NCBI GenBank assembly: GCA_965217175.1
Contig: OZ244251.1
Location: 2,170,001-2,234,000 of the forward strand
Origin: Bin87 sp965217175
GTDB taxonomy: Bacteria; Chloroflexota; Dehalococcoidia; Lucifugimonadales; UBA3495
Length of the DNA: 64,000 nucleotides
Direction: 5' to 3'
Made by a program: the position numbers and the translations under genes. Below the pieces are notes generated by a model. The model had not been told where the DNA came from. It was given only the letters and a program-made list of their open reading frames with translations, and searched no databases. Of the stretch, positions 35,287-44,338 are shown in pieces; the stretch's first letter is position 1, and each line of letters opens with the position of its first letter.

Positions 35287-35435
35287 CAGTAATTCCCCAA
35301 ATCGAGGCTGAAGGCCGGACGGTGATGCGGTTACCAGGACCCGGCGGCCATCGAATCTCCACTCATGAACCGCTGTCGCGGAGGCATACCGGCAACCGTC
35401 GCCGGCGATACCTTGGCGCGTCCGTGCGACGATGA
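35283..35435 (+). CDS. Small basic ORF (50 aa) coupled to both neighbours
   Basis: A 50-codon ORF (begins MTVIPQIEAEGR, ends GASVRR) whose ATG overlaps the CitE-like stop as ATGA and whose TGA overlaps the folB start as ATGA. Its C-terminal half is rich in Arg and His. No known family was recognised. The double 4-bp overlap is the argument that it is translated; alternatively it is only a spacer that lets ribosomes travel from one gene to the next. Confidence 0.5.
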   Translation: MTVIPQIEAEGRTVMRLPGPGGHRISTHEPLSRRHTGNRRRRYLGASVRR

Positions 35436-35839
35436 GCCTTGACCGCATAATTCTGCGCGGCATGCAGTTTTACGGGTTTCACGGTGTGAATCCGGAAGAG
35501 CGTCGGCTGGGGCAACCCTTCATTGTTGACCTGGAAGCTGAATTGGATCTGGCAACTGCCGGGGAATCGGATCGGTTGCAGGATACGGTGAGTTACACCC
35601 ATCTGTATCGTGTCGTGAAAACGGTGGTGGAAGGAGAACCGCGCAACCTGCTGGAGAACGCAGCTTCGGCCATCGCGCGTGGAGTATTCGACCAACATCC
35701 TGCGGTTCAGGCGGTTCGAGTCAGAGTACAAAAACCACGCCCGCCGATCCGAGGGTCGGTTGTGGAAGCGGCGGAAGTGGATATTTATCGTACGCGCGAC
35801 GACTGGCGCCAATTCGGCTCGACGGTCGTGACATCCTGA
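35432..35839 (+). CDS. folB: Dihydroneopterin aldolase
   Basis: 135-aa enzyme of folate synthesis: ILRGMQFYGFHGVNPEER at the N-terminus, YTHLYRVVKTVVE in the centre (catalytic Tyr/Glu region), LLENAASAIA, and VRVQKPRPPI near the C-terminus (catalytic Lys). Length is normal. Other folate genes are not in the window. The start overlaps the small ORF upstream. Confidence 0.93.
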   Translation: MSLDRIILRGMQFYGFHGVNPEERRLGQPFIVDLEAELDLATAGESDRLQDTVSYTHLYRVVKTVVEGEPRNLLENAASAIARGVFDQHPAVQAVRVRVQKPRPPIRGSVVEAAEVDIYRTRDDWRQFGSTVVTS

Positions 35840-35871
35840 GACCCAATCAGGCAACGGGGGAAGTTTAAATA

Positions 35872-37509
35872 ATGGCTACTTCGGTCGACAACGACGCCAG
35901 CTTCGCCGAGCAGTATAACGACGCCACCAAGCTTCAATACATCAATCTGGGCAACAAGCCGCCCCTTTACAAATCCTACCCGGATTTACGAAATATTCTC
36001 CTGCCAGACGTTACCGGTCGCGCCGCAATGGATGTGCCCACCCTGGATGCCATCCGAGCCAGCGGCAACGTCGATTCTGCCGGTGACGGAGCGCTTACCC
36101 TGGAAGGGTTGGCCTCGCTGTTGTATCACTCCGCAGCGGTTATCCGACGTTCGCAGCTACGCAGTGGGGAAGTGCACTACCGAGCCGCTGCGTCGGCCGG
36201 CGCGCTGTATCCGACAGAGATCTACGTGGTGTGCGGCGATCTGGATGGATTGCGAGCGGGTGTCTACCATTTCAACGCCAGGGAGTTCGCATTGGTCCGG
36301 TTGCGCAACGGCGACCTGAGGCGGTGGTTAGGCGCCGCGGCGGGTGACCATTCCGCCTACCCGGCCACCCTGGTGTTCACCAACGTGTTCTGGCGCAGCG
36401 CATGGAAGTACCGTGAACGGGGTTACAGGTATTGTTATTGGGACCTGGGCACGATCTCGGCAAATCTGCTCGCGGCGGGCGCAGCCGAACGAGTGCCGGT
36501 TGGGTTGCGATTCGGTTTCGTGGACCGGTCGCTGTGCGGATATCTGGGATTGAATGGAATTGACGAAGCGCCGGCGATGCTGGCTTCGGTAGGTTCGCCA
36601 GCTGGCGAACTGGCGGCTGGGTCTGGGGACGTCCCGGGTCTGATAACGCAAGAGAGCAACGACCTGGTGTCTGGCGCCGAACCTTACCCGGTGAGTCGTC
36701 GACTCCACGCCGCATCCTGGCTTCAGACTCGCCCCGAAGTGGCAGAGTGGAACCGCGAAGCGGGAGCCAACGCCAGGTCTGACCGCGATGAACTGGAAGG
36801 CACCGGAGAAGGATTCAGGCCGTTGCGCTCCGGAACAGATGGAAGTTTCCAGGGAGATATAGATTTAACTCTCTTCGAGTCTGCACCGCTGGGCGAATGC
36901 ATACGGTCGCGAGGTTCCACGCGGCGGTTTTCACTGGAACCCACCAGCTGGGAGGCGTTTCGTGCGGTGATAGGCGCTGCTACTACTGGCATCAATACGC
37001 CCAATTTCCAGGAAGGGTTGGCGCCGTATATCAACCTGTATTTCATCGTCAACGCCGTCGAGGGGCTGGCGTCGGGCGCCTACCATTACAACCCGTTTTA
37101 CAAGGGTCTGCGATTGTTGAAGGCCGGTGATTTCCGCGAAATGGCCGGACATTTGGGATTTGAGCAAGCACTGCCGGCAGACGCGGCCGCCGTGGGATTC
37201 ATTACGGCCGATTTGAAGGCGGTGGATGCCGCTTTCGGCGCTCGTGGCTATCGGCTGGTTCAAACCCTTGCCGGCATCATTGGGGGGCGCCTTTATCTGG
37301 GGATGCATTCAGTTGGACTGGGCGCCACCGGACTTACGTTCTATGACGACAGCGTGATCGAATTTTTCTCGCCGCACGCCGCCGGTCAGGAATGTGTGTT
37401 CGTGGTGCCGATGGGAGGGCCGCACGCTACGAATCGGGTGCGACCTTTCCGTTCCAGGGTTGCCGTTGGGCTGGACGCACGGGCGCGAGGAGCCGGCCAG
37501 GATTCTTAA
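35872..37509 (+). CDS. Two-domain SagB/ThcOx-type nitroreductase-fold oxidoreductase
   Basis: 545 aa with two nitroreductase-like halves: residues about 60-245 (RAAASAGALYPTEIYVV, AGVYHFN, WKYRERGYRYCYWDLGTISANLLAAG) and about 335-525 (STRRFS, GAYHYNPF, AFGARGYRLVQTLAGIIGGRLYLG). SagB enzymes oxidise azolines to azoles in RiPP biosynthesis, but no YcaO, precursor peptide or peptidase is adjacent. Related stand-alone proteins have unknown substrates. It lies 32 nt after folB. Confidence 0.85.
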   Translation: MATSVDNDASFAEQYNDATKLQYINLGNKPPLYKSYPDLRNILLPDVTGRAAMDVPTLDAIRASGNVDSAGDGALTLEGLASLLYHSAAVIRRSQLRSGEVHYRAAASAGALYPTEIYVVCGDLDGLRAGVYHFNAREFALVRLRNGDLRRWLGAAAGDHSAYPATLVFTNVFWRSAWKYRERGYRYCYWDLGTISANLLAAGAAERVPVGLRFGFVDRSLCGYLGLNGIDEAPAMLASVGSPAGELAAGSGDVPGLITQESNDLVSGAEPYPVSRRLHAASWLQTRPEVAEWNREAGANARSDRDELEGTGEGFRPLRSGTDGSFQGDIDLTLFESAPLGECIRSRGSTRRFSLEPTSWEAFRAVIGAATTGINTPNFQEGLAPYINLYFIVNAVEGLASGAYHYNPFYKGLRLLKAGDFREMAGHLGFEQALPADAAAVGFITADLKAVDAAFGARGYRLVQTLAGIIGGRLYLGMHSVGLGATGLTFYDDSVIEFFSPHAAGQECVFVVPMGGPHATNRVRPFRSRVAVGLDARARGAGQDS

Positions 37510-37576
37510 CCACAAACGGGCGATCTACGCTTGCTGAAAACGCGGAGCTCTCCACGTTGAGGGCAGGAAGGGGTGG

Positions 37577-38529
37577 CTATTCCCAATCGGGGTTGTGCAC
37601 GGGCAACATGACGGGTATGGGAGCGGCATCCGCGTCAACATCGAGCACCGGGATCGGGTCATCGGGGTCAACGGTAGTGTCGTCATCAAATTCTTCCGGC
37701 GTCATGGCAACCACGGCTTCTGTCGGCTCGGGGTCGAAGGTCTGTTCGCTGCCGTCAATTGCGATACTGTCGGGATCGAGCACGTCTGTATCGGTGGCGA
37801 CATCCCGTTGCATCGCCGTCTGATCAAGGTCGGTAAATACGCGAAAGTGGACTGGAAACGATATCACGTCGCGCAAATTGGGATGTTGGCTGGATTCGTG
37901 AATAATGACCGAGGTTCCCTGGTTTCCGATGTTGATGATGGCAGCGGAATAACTATTGCCCGCGGCGATCAACCGCCGGAGCCGGCCGGCCAGTCTGGGT
38001 TGAAGTGTACCCAGAGGTGTGCCGTCTGACGTAGATACGACGATGTTGTCCTTTTTGATGGTTAGCGTCGCCTCATCGCCAGGTCCCGCCGTGCAGACGG
38101 GTCCGAGTTCGGTAGTTCGGCGCAAGACCGCAATGCAGGACTTTCCGCTTTGCTCGATGAACGTGCCGGTAGTATGAGATGATTTTGCCGCCGGACGTGG
38201 TGTTGCGGCGAATTGGTTTCCAGGTTGTTTACCCGCTCCAGGTTTTTGCGGGCAATAGCGTTGGCGGGGGACCGGCGGCACAAATCTTCCAGTACTTCAC
38301 GGGCTTCCTGGTATCGGGCCAGTTCCATCAGCGCTTTCGCCAGTCTATTCGCCGCTTCGCAATTGCCCGGGCACAACTCGAGGATCGCCCGGTTCAACTC
38401 GACCGCGCGTTCCCAGTCCGCGCACAACGCCATTTTCACGGCTTCCTGGCCCAAGTTAACCCGCAACAACTGGTCGGAAACGGCGTTTTTGGTTGGCCTA
38501 CCCCGTTGGATCGGCATGTTTTTCAACAT
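37577..38529 (-). pseudogene. TPR protein gene split by a frameshift
   Basis: The 5' frame (from ATG 38529, GGGGA upstream) encodes a short TPR domain: VKMALCADWERAVELNRAI, NCEAANRLAKALMEL, YQEAREVLEDL and ARKNLERVNN. The sense then continues one base back, in the -1 frame: GTFIEQSGKSCIAVL, VCTAGPGDEATLTI, LGTLQPRLAGRLRRLIAAGN, SVIIHESSQHPN, then a long acidic tail to 37577. The shift lies at about 38205-38250. A C AAA AAC site at 38242-38248 could be slippery, but residues after it still fit a TPR end in the original frame. A real mutation, an assembly error or programmed frameshifting are all possible. Confidence 0.75.
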
Positions 38530-38799
38530 CGTCGTGATCCCCTCACCATGCTTGCCGCGTGACATCAACCGAGAACCCAAGTTTATTTTTTGAATTACAC
38601 CTAAGCGGAATCACAGGTCAATGGTGAAACGCAACAGATTCGGACGATTTATTTTGATGTAGATCGATATCGAGCAACATATAGGATCCGAAACAGGCCA
38701 CCGGATGTCGTGGGGATGACGAAGGCCCAAGCCGTCTGAAAGATATATGGACGCGACTGGCGCCCGCCGATCAACCATCAGGCGCGATCGGCGGAGTGA

Positions 38800-39525
38800 T
38801 TATGTTTGGTAGTGACCTGTTATCCACCGCCAGCGAACCATGAGCAGGTCGCGGAGAGTGAGCCAACTGTCCCGGAATGGTCGGACCTTGCTCTCTGCCC
38901 GGTAATGCCACTCGATACCGACTTCGCTCATCGTGAATCCCATTTTGCGGGCCAGGAACAATATTTCGGCATCGAAAGCAAACCCGTTAAGCGTCTGCAA
39001 CGGAAACAGCGCTTCGGCAGCGGTGGCATGAAATACCTTGAATCCGCACTGGGTATCCGAGAGCCCGGGGGTGGCCAGGATTCGCGTCAGTCGGTTGAAC
39101 ACGCGACCCATCAACCATCGACGGCGCGGTTCTCCGATGCGATTGGCGCCGGCAGCCTCACGCGAACCGATGATGATGTTGGATTGGGGCGCCAAAGGAG
39201 GCAGCAACAGCTCCACGCATTCGATGGGCATGGACAGGTCGGCATCACACATAAAGCGATATTGGCCGGTGGCAGCCAGCATGCCGTTTTTGACGGCAGA
39301 ACCTTTTCCCAGATGCGGAAGGGTCAACGAACGCACGTTGGCGGCCGAGTTCGCCGCTTCCTGAACAATTGTTCCGGTGGCGTCGGCGCTCCCGTCGTCA
39401 GCGACGATGATTTCCCAATCGAAGGGTTGTCGCTCAAGATAAGCGGCGACGGTTTCCAGAGTACCGGGCAATCGCGCTGCTTCGTTGTAAGCCGGAATGA
39501 CTACGGACAGATAACAGCCTGGCAT
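38800..39525 (-). CDS. Glycosyltransferase family 2 (dolichol/polyprenyl-phosphate glycosyltransferase type)
   Basis: 241 aa. SVVIPAYNEAARLPGTLE, IIVADDGSADAT, MCDADLSMPIECVE (metal-binding D-x-D), GSREAAGANRIGEPRRRWLMGRVFN and DTQCGFKVFHATAAE match the ALG5/DPM1-like GT2 group that moves a sugar from a nucleotide donor to polyprenyl phosphate. No membrane segment is visible. It lies 22 nt after lysC on the same strand. Confidence 0.9.
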   Translation of the reverse strand: MPGCYLSVVIPAYNEAARLPGTLETVAAYLERQPFDWEIIVADDGSADATGTIVQEAANSAANVRSLTLPHLGKGSAVKNGMLAATGQYRFMCDADLSMPIECVELLLPPLAPQSNIIIGSREAAGANRIGEPRRRWLMGRVFNRLTRILATPGLSDTQCGFKVFHATAAEALFPLQTLNGFAFDAEILFLARKMGFTMSEVGIEWHYRAESKVRPFRDSWLTLRDLLMVRWRWITGHYQT

Positions 39526-39547
39526 TGCCGATTTACCGAGTGAATGA

Positions 39548-40777
39548 CTAACCGGCTTCGTCTAACTGGAAGCCTTCGTGGAGCAGCCTTACCGCTTCGC
39601 GAGCGTGGTCCTGGCCTATGATGCAGGAAATGCGTATCTCCGATGTGGTTATCATGTCGATGTTAATGCCGCCGTCGGCCAGAATCCTGAACATGCGGGA
39701 GGCGTAACCAGGGGCATTCTGCATCCCGGAACCCACGACGCTGACCGATGCCAGCGTGTCGTCGCTCATGATGGACGAAGTGCCCAACATCGGCTCAAGG
39801 GCCGCCATTTCGCGGAGCGCGCGGGGCAAATCGGGGGTAGTTACCGTGAAACTGATGTCGGTTGTGGTGCGATCGACGCTGGTATTCTGGACGATGGTAT
39901 CTACGCTGATACCCGCTTCAGCCAGCGGTTCGAAAAGTGCAGCGGCCACACCGGGTTGGTCGGCGACACCGCGAACGGTTACCTTGGCGATATTGTATTG
40001 ATAAGCGATTCCGGTGACTTTGATGCGGTCTTCCATGTTCCTGTTGTCCGGTCCCTGGTGAATCAATGTGCCTGGAGCATCGGAGAAGCTGGATGCAACG
40101 TAGATGGGGACATTATAGACTGCTCCCAGTTCGATGGACCGAGGGTGCATCTTGGCTCCGGCTGCTGCTAATTCCAACATCTCCTGGTAACCAACTTCAG
40201 CCAACTTGCGAGCTGCGGGGACTGCCCGGGGATCGGCAGTATAGATGCCCTCGACGTCGGTGTATATGTCGCATCGATCGGCATGGAGGGCAGCGGCCAA
40301 AGCGACGGCAGTAGTGTCCGAACCGCCGCGACCCAGGGTCGTAATGTCTTCATCAGGCGTCAATCCCTGAAAACCGGCGACGATAACCAGACGGCCCGAA
40401 GCAAGTTCCCGTTGGATGCGGTCGGGATCCACGTCGCTGATGCGAGCCTTACCGTAAGTGCTGTCGGTGCGGATGCCTGCCTGGGCGCCGCTGAGGCTGA
40501 TGGCGTCGTAACCAAGGTTTCTCAGCGCCATCGACAGCAAGGTGATGGATACCAGCTCGCCCGTGGATAGAAGGAAGTCCAACTCGCGGGGATCGGGTTC
40601 CGTGGCCACCGTGTGCGCCAGGTCGATCAGCGCGTCGGTGGTCTCTCCCATCGCGGAGACTACAGTTACCACCTGGTGACCGGCGTGGTGCACACCGGCG
40701 ATTCTGCGCGCCACGTTGACGATCTTTTCAGCGTCGGCAACCGAGCTGCCTCCGTATTTGTGAACATACAAAGCCAT
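39548..40777 (-). CDS. lysC: Aspartate kinase
   Basis: 409 aa, monofunctional class. YVHKYGGSSVADAEKI at the N-terminus, LGRGGSDTTAVALAAALHAD in the catalytic domain, VDPDRIQRELASGRLVIVAGFQG, and two C-terminal ACT domains (about 265-400) with GVADQPGVAAALF and MRILADGGINIDMITTSEI-type segments, which give feedback inhibition. First committed step to lysine, threonine and methionine. thrB is directly upstream (24 nt). Confidence 0.95.
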   Translation of the reverse strand: MALYVHKYGGSSVADAEKIVNVARRIAGVHHAGHQVVTVVSAMGETTDALIDLAHTVATEPDPRELDFLLSTGELVSITLLSMALRNLGYDAISLSGAQAGIRTDSTYGKARISDVDPDRIQRELASGRLVIVAGFQGLTPDEDITTLGRGGSDTTAVALAAALHADRCDIYTDVEGIYTADPRAVPAARKLAEVGYQEMLELAAAGAKMHPRSIELGAVYNVPIYVASSFSDAPGTLIHQGPDNRNMEDRIKVTGIAYQYNIAKVTVRGVADQPGVAAALFEPLAEAGISVDTIVQNTSVDRTTTDISFTVTTPDLPRALREMAALEPMLGTSSIMSDDTLASVSVVGSGMQNAPGYASRMFRILADGGINIDMITTSEIRISCIIGQDHAREAVRLLHEGFQLDEAG

Positions 40778-40801
40778 CGGTCTAGTTGTTCCGGCTGGGG
40801 A

Positions 40802-41737
40802 TCAATCGTCCGAATCTCCGGAGATCACGTGGGCGCCGAGTTCGGTTGGCTGTGTGATTTCAACGCGGCCTTCCACGCCGGCCAGCCTGGCGGCGTCGAA
40901 CATCTCATAGGCTACGGTCATCGCGCGGTCTTCCGCCAACGCCATGATGGTACTTCCGCTGCCCGAAAGGAACACTCCCAGGGCTCCCGCGGCCATCGCG
41001 GCGGTGAAGATCACTTTCATCGGCGGGAAGATCGATTGCCGATAGGGTTGGTGCAACCGGTCTTGCGTGGCGATTCGGAGGTACTCCGGATGGTTACCCT
41101 GCATCCCGGCAACCAGAAGCGCGGCACGGCTCATATTGAAAACCGCATCGGCGACGGTGACCTCGGCTGGCAACACACGGCGCGCATCAACGGTGGCAAT
41201 CCGCCGCTCCGGGACGAAAAGAACGGCCTGGAGCTGAGGCGGGATCGAGATGGCGGCGGTATAGATCCGGTCTTCGTCCGTTACAACCAGGCGCATGCCT
41301 CCGTAAACTGCAGCCGCCACGTTGTCAGGGTGGCCCTCGATGGTTGCGGCCATTTCCAGCAACTCATCGGCGCCGTAAGGGTTGCCCAACATGGCGTTCG
41401 CCGCAACCAAACCGCCAGATATCGCCGCTGCGCTACTTCCCAGTCCCCGACTCAAAGGAATCGCATTTTGGCAGTGGATGTCCATCGGGGTCATGGGCTC
41501 CCGCGCTTCTTCATAAAGGAAGGCCATCGCCTGGTATACGAGGTTGTCAGTATCAGTTGCCAGCTCGCCTTCGCCTTCGCCCGCTACTTCAACCCTTGGT
41601 ACGGCGCCATCGGCCAGCGCGGTAACGGTCAAGCGGTTCCATAAATCGAGCGCCATGCCGAGGCAGTCGAAACCGGGGCCCATGTTGGCGGTCGTAGCGG
41701 GTGATCGAACTTCAATCGTTGACACGTTGGTATTCAC
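40802..41737 (-). CDS. thrB: Homoserine kinase
   Basis: 311-aa GHMP kinase: SPATTANMGPGFDCLGMALDL at the N-terminus, the ATP-binding PLSRGLGSSAAAISGGL (about 93-109) and GVFLSGSGSTIMALAED near the C-terminus. It phosphorylates homoserine for threonine synthesis. Adjacent to lysC; homoserine dehydrogenase and threonine synthase are not in the window. A phosphatase-family gene precedes it by 15 nt. Confidence 0.95.
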   Translation of the reverse strand: MNTNVSTIEVRSPATTANMGPGFDCLGMALDLWNRLTVTALADGAVPRVEVAGEGEGELATDTDNLVYQAMAFLYEEAREPMTPMDIHCQNAIPLSRGLGSSAAAISGGLVAANAMLGNPYGADELLEMAATIEGHPDNVAAAVYGGMRLVVTDEDRIYTAAISIPPQLQAVLFVPERRIATVDARRVLPAEVTVADAVFNMSRAALLVAGMQGNHPEYLRIATQDRLHQPYRQSIFPPMKVIFTAAMAAGALGVFLSGSGSTIMALAEDRAMTVAYEMFDAARLAGVEGRVEITQPTELGAHVISGDSDD

Positions 41738-41752
41738 GGCCCCACTGGATGG

Positions 41753-42856
41753 TCAGGCGAGAACGTGCTGGCTGACGTAGCGACCCAAATCACGGTTTTC
41801 CCGAAATTCGAAACCGCCGAAGTCGCCGCCATATCCGATGATGGGCACCGCCGTTTCGTGGATGGACCCGTGGGAACGCAGGCCGGGTGGTAAGGCAACT
41901 TCCTCGGGATTGCCGAACACGATATCGACGCCGCCGGTTACGAAAATGTCCCCGATGCGGTTACCCATGAGTGAAAATTGCTCAGCCGCGGCGTCTCGAG
42001 GCAAGGCCAGTTCAATTCCATCGGTTTGGCGGAGCACGGCCAGCGCGTCCTCGAGGGCGGCAGGGTCTGCCAGGTGTACGTAAATACTGCCCCCCAAATT
42101 GGAATGATGCACTACGTACAAATCTTTGATCACGGGAATTGCCTGGGCCGAGATTCCGTGGGCGTCCAGGATTGCCGGGAGGTGCAGCATGCGACGTTTG
42201 TCCGACATGCCGTGGTCGGCGGTAATCAGAATCTGAACATCGGGAACGTCGTTCACCAGGCGACCCAGCGCTTCATCCAGGAGGGCAATGTGCCGCGCGG
42301 ACTCCGGATGGTGCGGGCCGTAGGTGTGCATGGCGTAATCGGTGGTGGCGATAAAAGCAAGGTCGAAGTGTTCCCGGCGCAGAGCGTCACGTGCGGCGTC
42401 GATGGTCCATCCATTGACCTCCAGGGAGTACACGTCCGGCGGGTCGCCGGCAGCAACGATGGACTCTGCGGTTGGCTGTTCGGAAGAGAATGCGAGATGC
42501 GCGTCGTCGCCCAACAGGCGGCGCAGTTTATCTTTTGATGCTGCGAGCAGGGAACGTCCCCCATTGCGGCGGCACTGGGAGAATATTGTGTCTGAGCAAA
42601 TGAACTCGCCCGACTCAACGTATTGCTCAACGCCCGAATGTTGGTCCAGCCAATAATTGGAGACGATGCCGTGTTGGGCCGGGAAGTGGCCGGTTACCAT
42701 GGACGTGTTGTTGACGTTGGTAACGCTGGGCATCATGCCGCCGCCGCTCACCTGGAATCCCAGTTGTCCCCAACTCTGTAGATTGGGAGCGGGGCAAGAT
42801 GCCAGGTACTCCGGATCGAGTCCGTCAATCATTACGAGGATGGTGGTGCGAGGCAT
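41753..42856 (-). CDS. Alkaline-phosphatase superfamily hydrolase, phosphonoacetate hydrolase-like
   Basis: 367 aa. The two-zinc site of the superfamily is visible: D11 (MIDGLD), nucleophile T51 (NVNNTSMVTG), D173 and H177 (TTDYAMH), D214 and H215 (TADHGM), and a late His in SHGSIHE. KDKLRRLLG and AFSSE match PhnA-type phosphonoacetate hydrolases rather than generic nucleotide pyrophosphatases. The first two residues of the mature reaction (C-P bond cleavage) are inferred from similarity. Its position before thrB may only reflect operon packing. Confidence 0.78.
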   Translation of the reverse strand: MPRTTILVMIDGLDPEYLASCPAPNLQSWGQLGFQVSGGGMMPSVTNVNNTSMVTGHFPAQHGIVSNYWLDQHSGVEQYVESGEFICSDTIFSQCRRNGGRSLLAASKDKLRRLLGDDAHLAFSSEQPTAESIVAAGDPPDVYSLEVNGWTIDAARDALRREHFDLAFIATTDYAMHTYGPHHPESARHIALLDEALGRLVNDVPDVQILITADHGMSDKRRMLHLPAILDAHGISAQAIPVIKDLYVVHHSNLGGSIYVHLADPAALEDALAVLRQTDGIELALPRDAAAEQFSLMGNRIGDIFVTGGVDIVFGNPEEVALPPGLRSHGSIHETAVPIIGYGGDFGGFEFRENRDLGRYVSQHVLA

Positions 42857-42922
42857 GTTAATTCCGTAGAACGGCTCCCCCTAATGGTTCGCGGTTGGGT
42901 CCATCGGTTAATGGCCGCTGAA

Positions 42923-44203
42923 CTAACAAGACCCGGACCCGCTGCGAGCCTGAAGCGCGACCTGAAAATAATCGCTCAACAGACGGGGCATCAGGAATTT
43001 TTCCCGTATACGTTCTTTGGCCGCCTTACCCATTTTAGCGCGTAATTCGGGATTGGCGAGTAGTTGCGCGATGCGATTTCCGGCCTGTTCCGGCGAATCA
43101 ACCAAATATCCGGATTTGCTATCTTCGATTTGCAACCGTATCCCTCCGACGTTACCGCCGATCACGGGTTTCCCTTTCCACATGCCCTCAGTAACCGTCA
43201 GTCCGAATCCTTCCCGGGTGGATTTTTGTACCAGGACATCAGAGTGTGTCTGAAGCCCGTTCACGATCTCGTCGTTAGAGGCTGGAAGGCCGTGCGGTGA
43301 AAAGAACAAATGGATGTCGGGATCGGATTCAGAGTACGAGCGGACCGATTCCAACACCTGGGCACCCTCCGGGTCGTCGTCCGCGTGGCTAAGGCCCAAC
43401 AGCGCCAGTTGCAACCCCGGGTGTTCCGACCGGGCGATTCGATACGCATCGATTACGCCCCAGGGGTCTTTCCACAGGTCAAACCTGGAAACCTGGGTAA
43501 CCAGAGGGCGGGAAGCATCGATACCCAGGGCCGCGGTTATCTCTGCTGCGCGTTCGGACGCCATCACCGAATTTTTGGGTGTGAATGGATCTATGGCCGG
43601 GGGAGCCACGTTCACTCCCAAACCGGCTGGAAGGCGTTGCGGAACGTAGTCATCCAGGGAACAAATCAACCGGTCATACGCTGATGTGAGAGGCAACAGT
43701 TCATCCAGCAACCACTGGTTGGGATGCGTCAAGTCTATGTGGACAATCCAGACGCGATGAGGGGCGGCGTTTCGATTCAATCGGGTGGCCAACGGAAGCA
43801 ATTGCGGGTCGTGCAGGAACCAGATATCTGCGGTCAGACCGGTTTGTTCAATCTCTTCCGCCACATCGTCGAGGCATCCGTAATAGATGGCCAGTTCGTC
43901 CTCAGATAGTTTTCCGTCAGCGCCCTGGAGCATATTGTGTATGCGCTTGGTGACGTCGAAGAACCTGGCATCTTTAGGGTTGATTACGACTCTTTCGGTG
44001 GAAACGCCCAAAGCGTTGCTGAGGGGAACCATGGAGTGAAGGATTTCCGCGACGCCGCCGCCGTAAGCGGTGCTGTTGACGTGAAATATGCTGGTTCCTT
44101 CAAGCTGGGATGCCACTTCAAGCAGATGGTTGGCTGCTTTTGCTTCCAGCAGGCTGACGTACGGGTCGGCGTCAATCTCAGGGTATTCGATGATTTCTAA
44201 CAA
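42923..44203 (-). CDS. GT4 glycosyltransferase, TreT/trehalose synthase-like
   Basis: 426 aa. N-terminal TAYGGGVAEILHSMVPL (about 45-61), VWIVHIDLTHPN, central VTQVSRFDLWKDPWGVIDAY and C-terminal QKSTREGFGLTVTEGMWKGKPVIGGNVGGI are hallmarks of the TreT group, which joins NDP-glucose and glucose to trehalose (reversible). Glucosylglycerate-forming and other relatives exist, so the product is tentative. A compatible solute role is inferred. Confidence 0.82.
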   Translation of the reverse strand: MLEIIEYPEIDADPYVSLLEAKAANHLLEVASQLEGTSIFHVNSTAYGGGVAEILHSMVPLSNALGVSTERVVINPKDARFFDVTKRIHNMLQGADGKLSEDELAIYYGCLDDVAEEIEQTGLTADIWFLHDPQLLPLATRLNRNAAPHRVWIVHIDLTHPNQWLLDELLPLTSAYDRLICSLDDYVPQRLPAGLGVNVAPPAIDPFTPKNSVMASERAAEITAALGIDASRPLVTQVSRFDLWKDPWGVIDAYRIARSEHPGLQLALLGLSHADDDPEGAQVLESVRSYSESDPDIHLFFSPHGLPASNDEIVNGLQTHSDVLVQKSTREGFGLTVTEGMWKGKPVIGGNVGGIRLQIEDSKSGYLVDSPEQAGNRIAQLLANPELRAKMGKAAKERIREKFLMPRLLSDYFQVALQARSGSGSC

Positions 44204-44338
44204 TCTGGATCGTCCTCCAAATAACGTACATTGGCGGGCTCACTCCCGGCAATGGCGAGGGGCACATGTTAAGCGGCTCCAATATATTAATCGGGATATG
44301 GGGTTATGTACACTATTTGGGGTTGCTTTTTATGGCCA

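Noticed and set aside
38242..38248. CAAAAAC as a programmed -1 frameshift site in the TPR gene
   Set aside because: Not rejected outright, but residues following it (LERVNN) still look like TPR in the original frame, so the true shift is probably further downstream and more likely a mutation or sequencing error.
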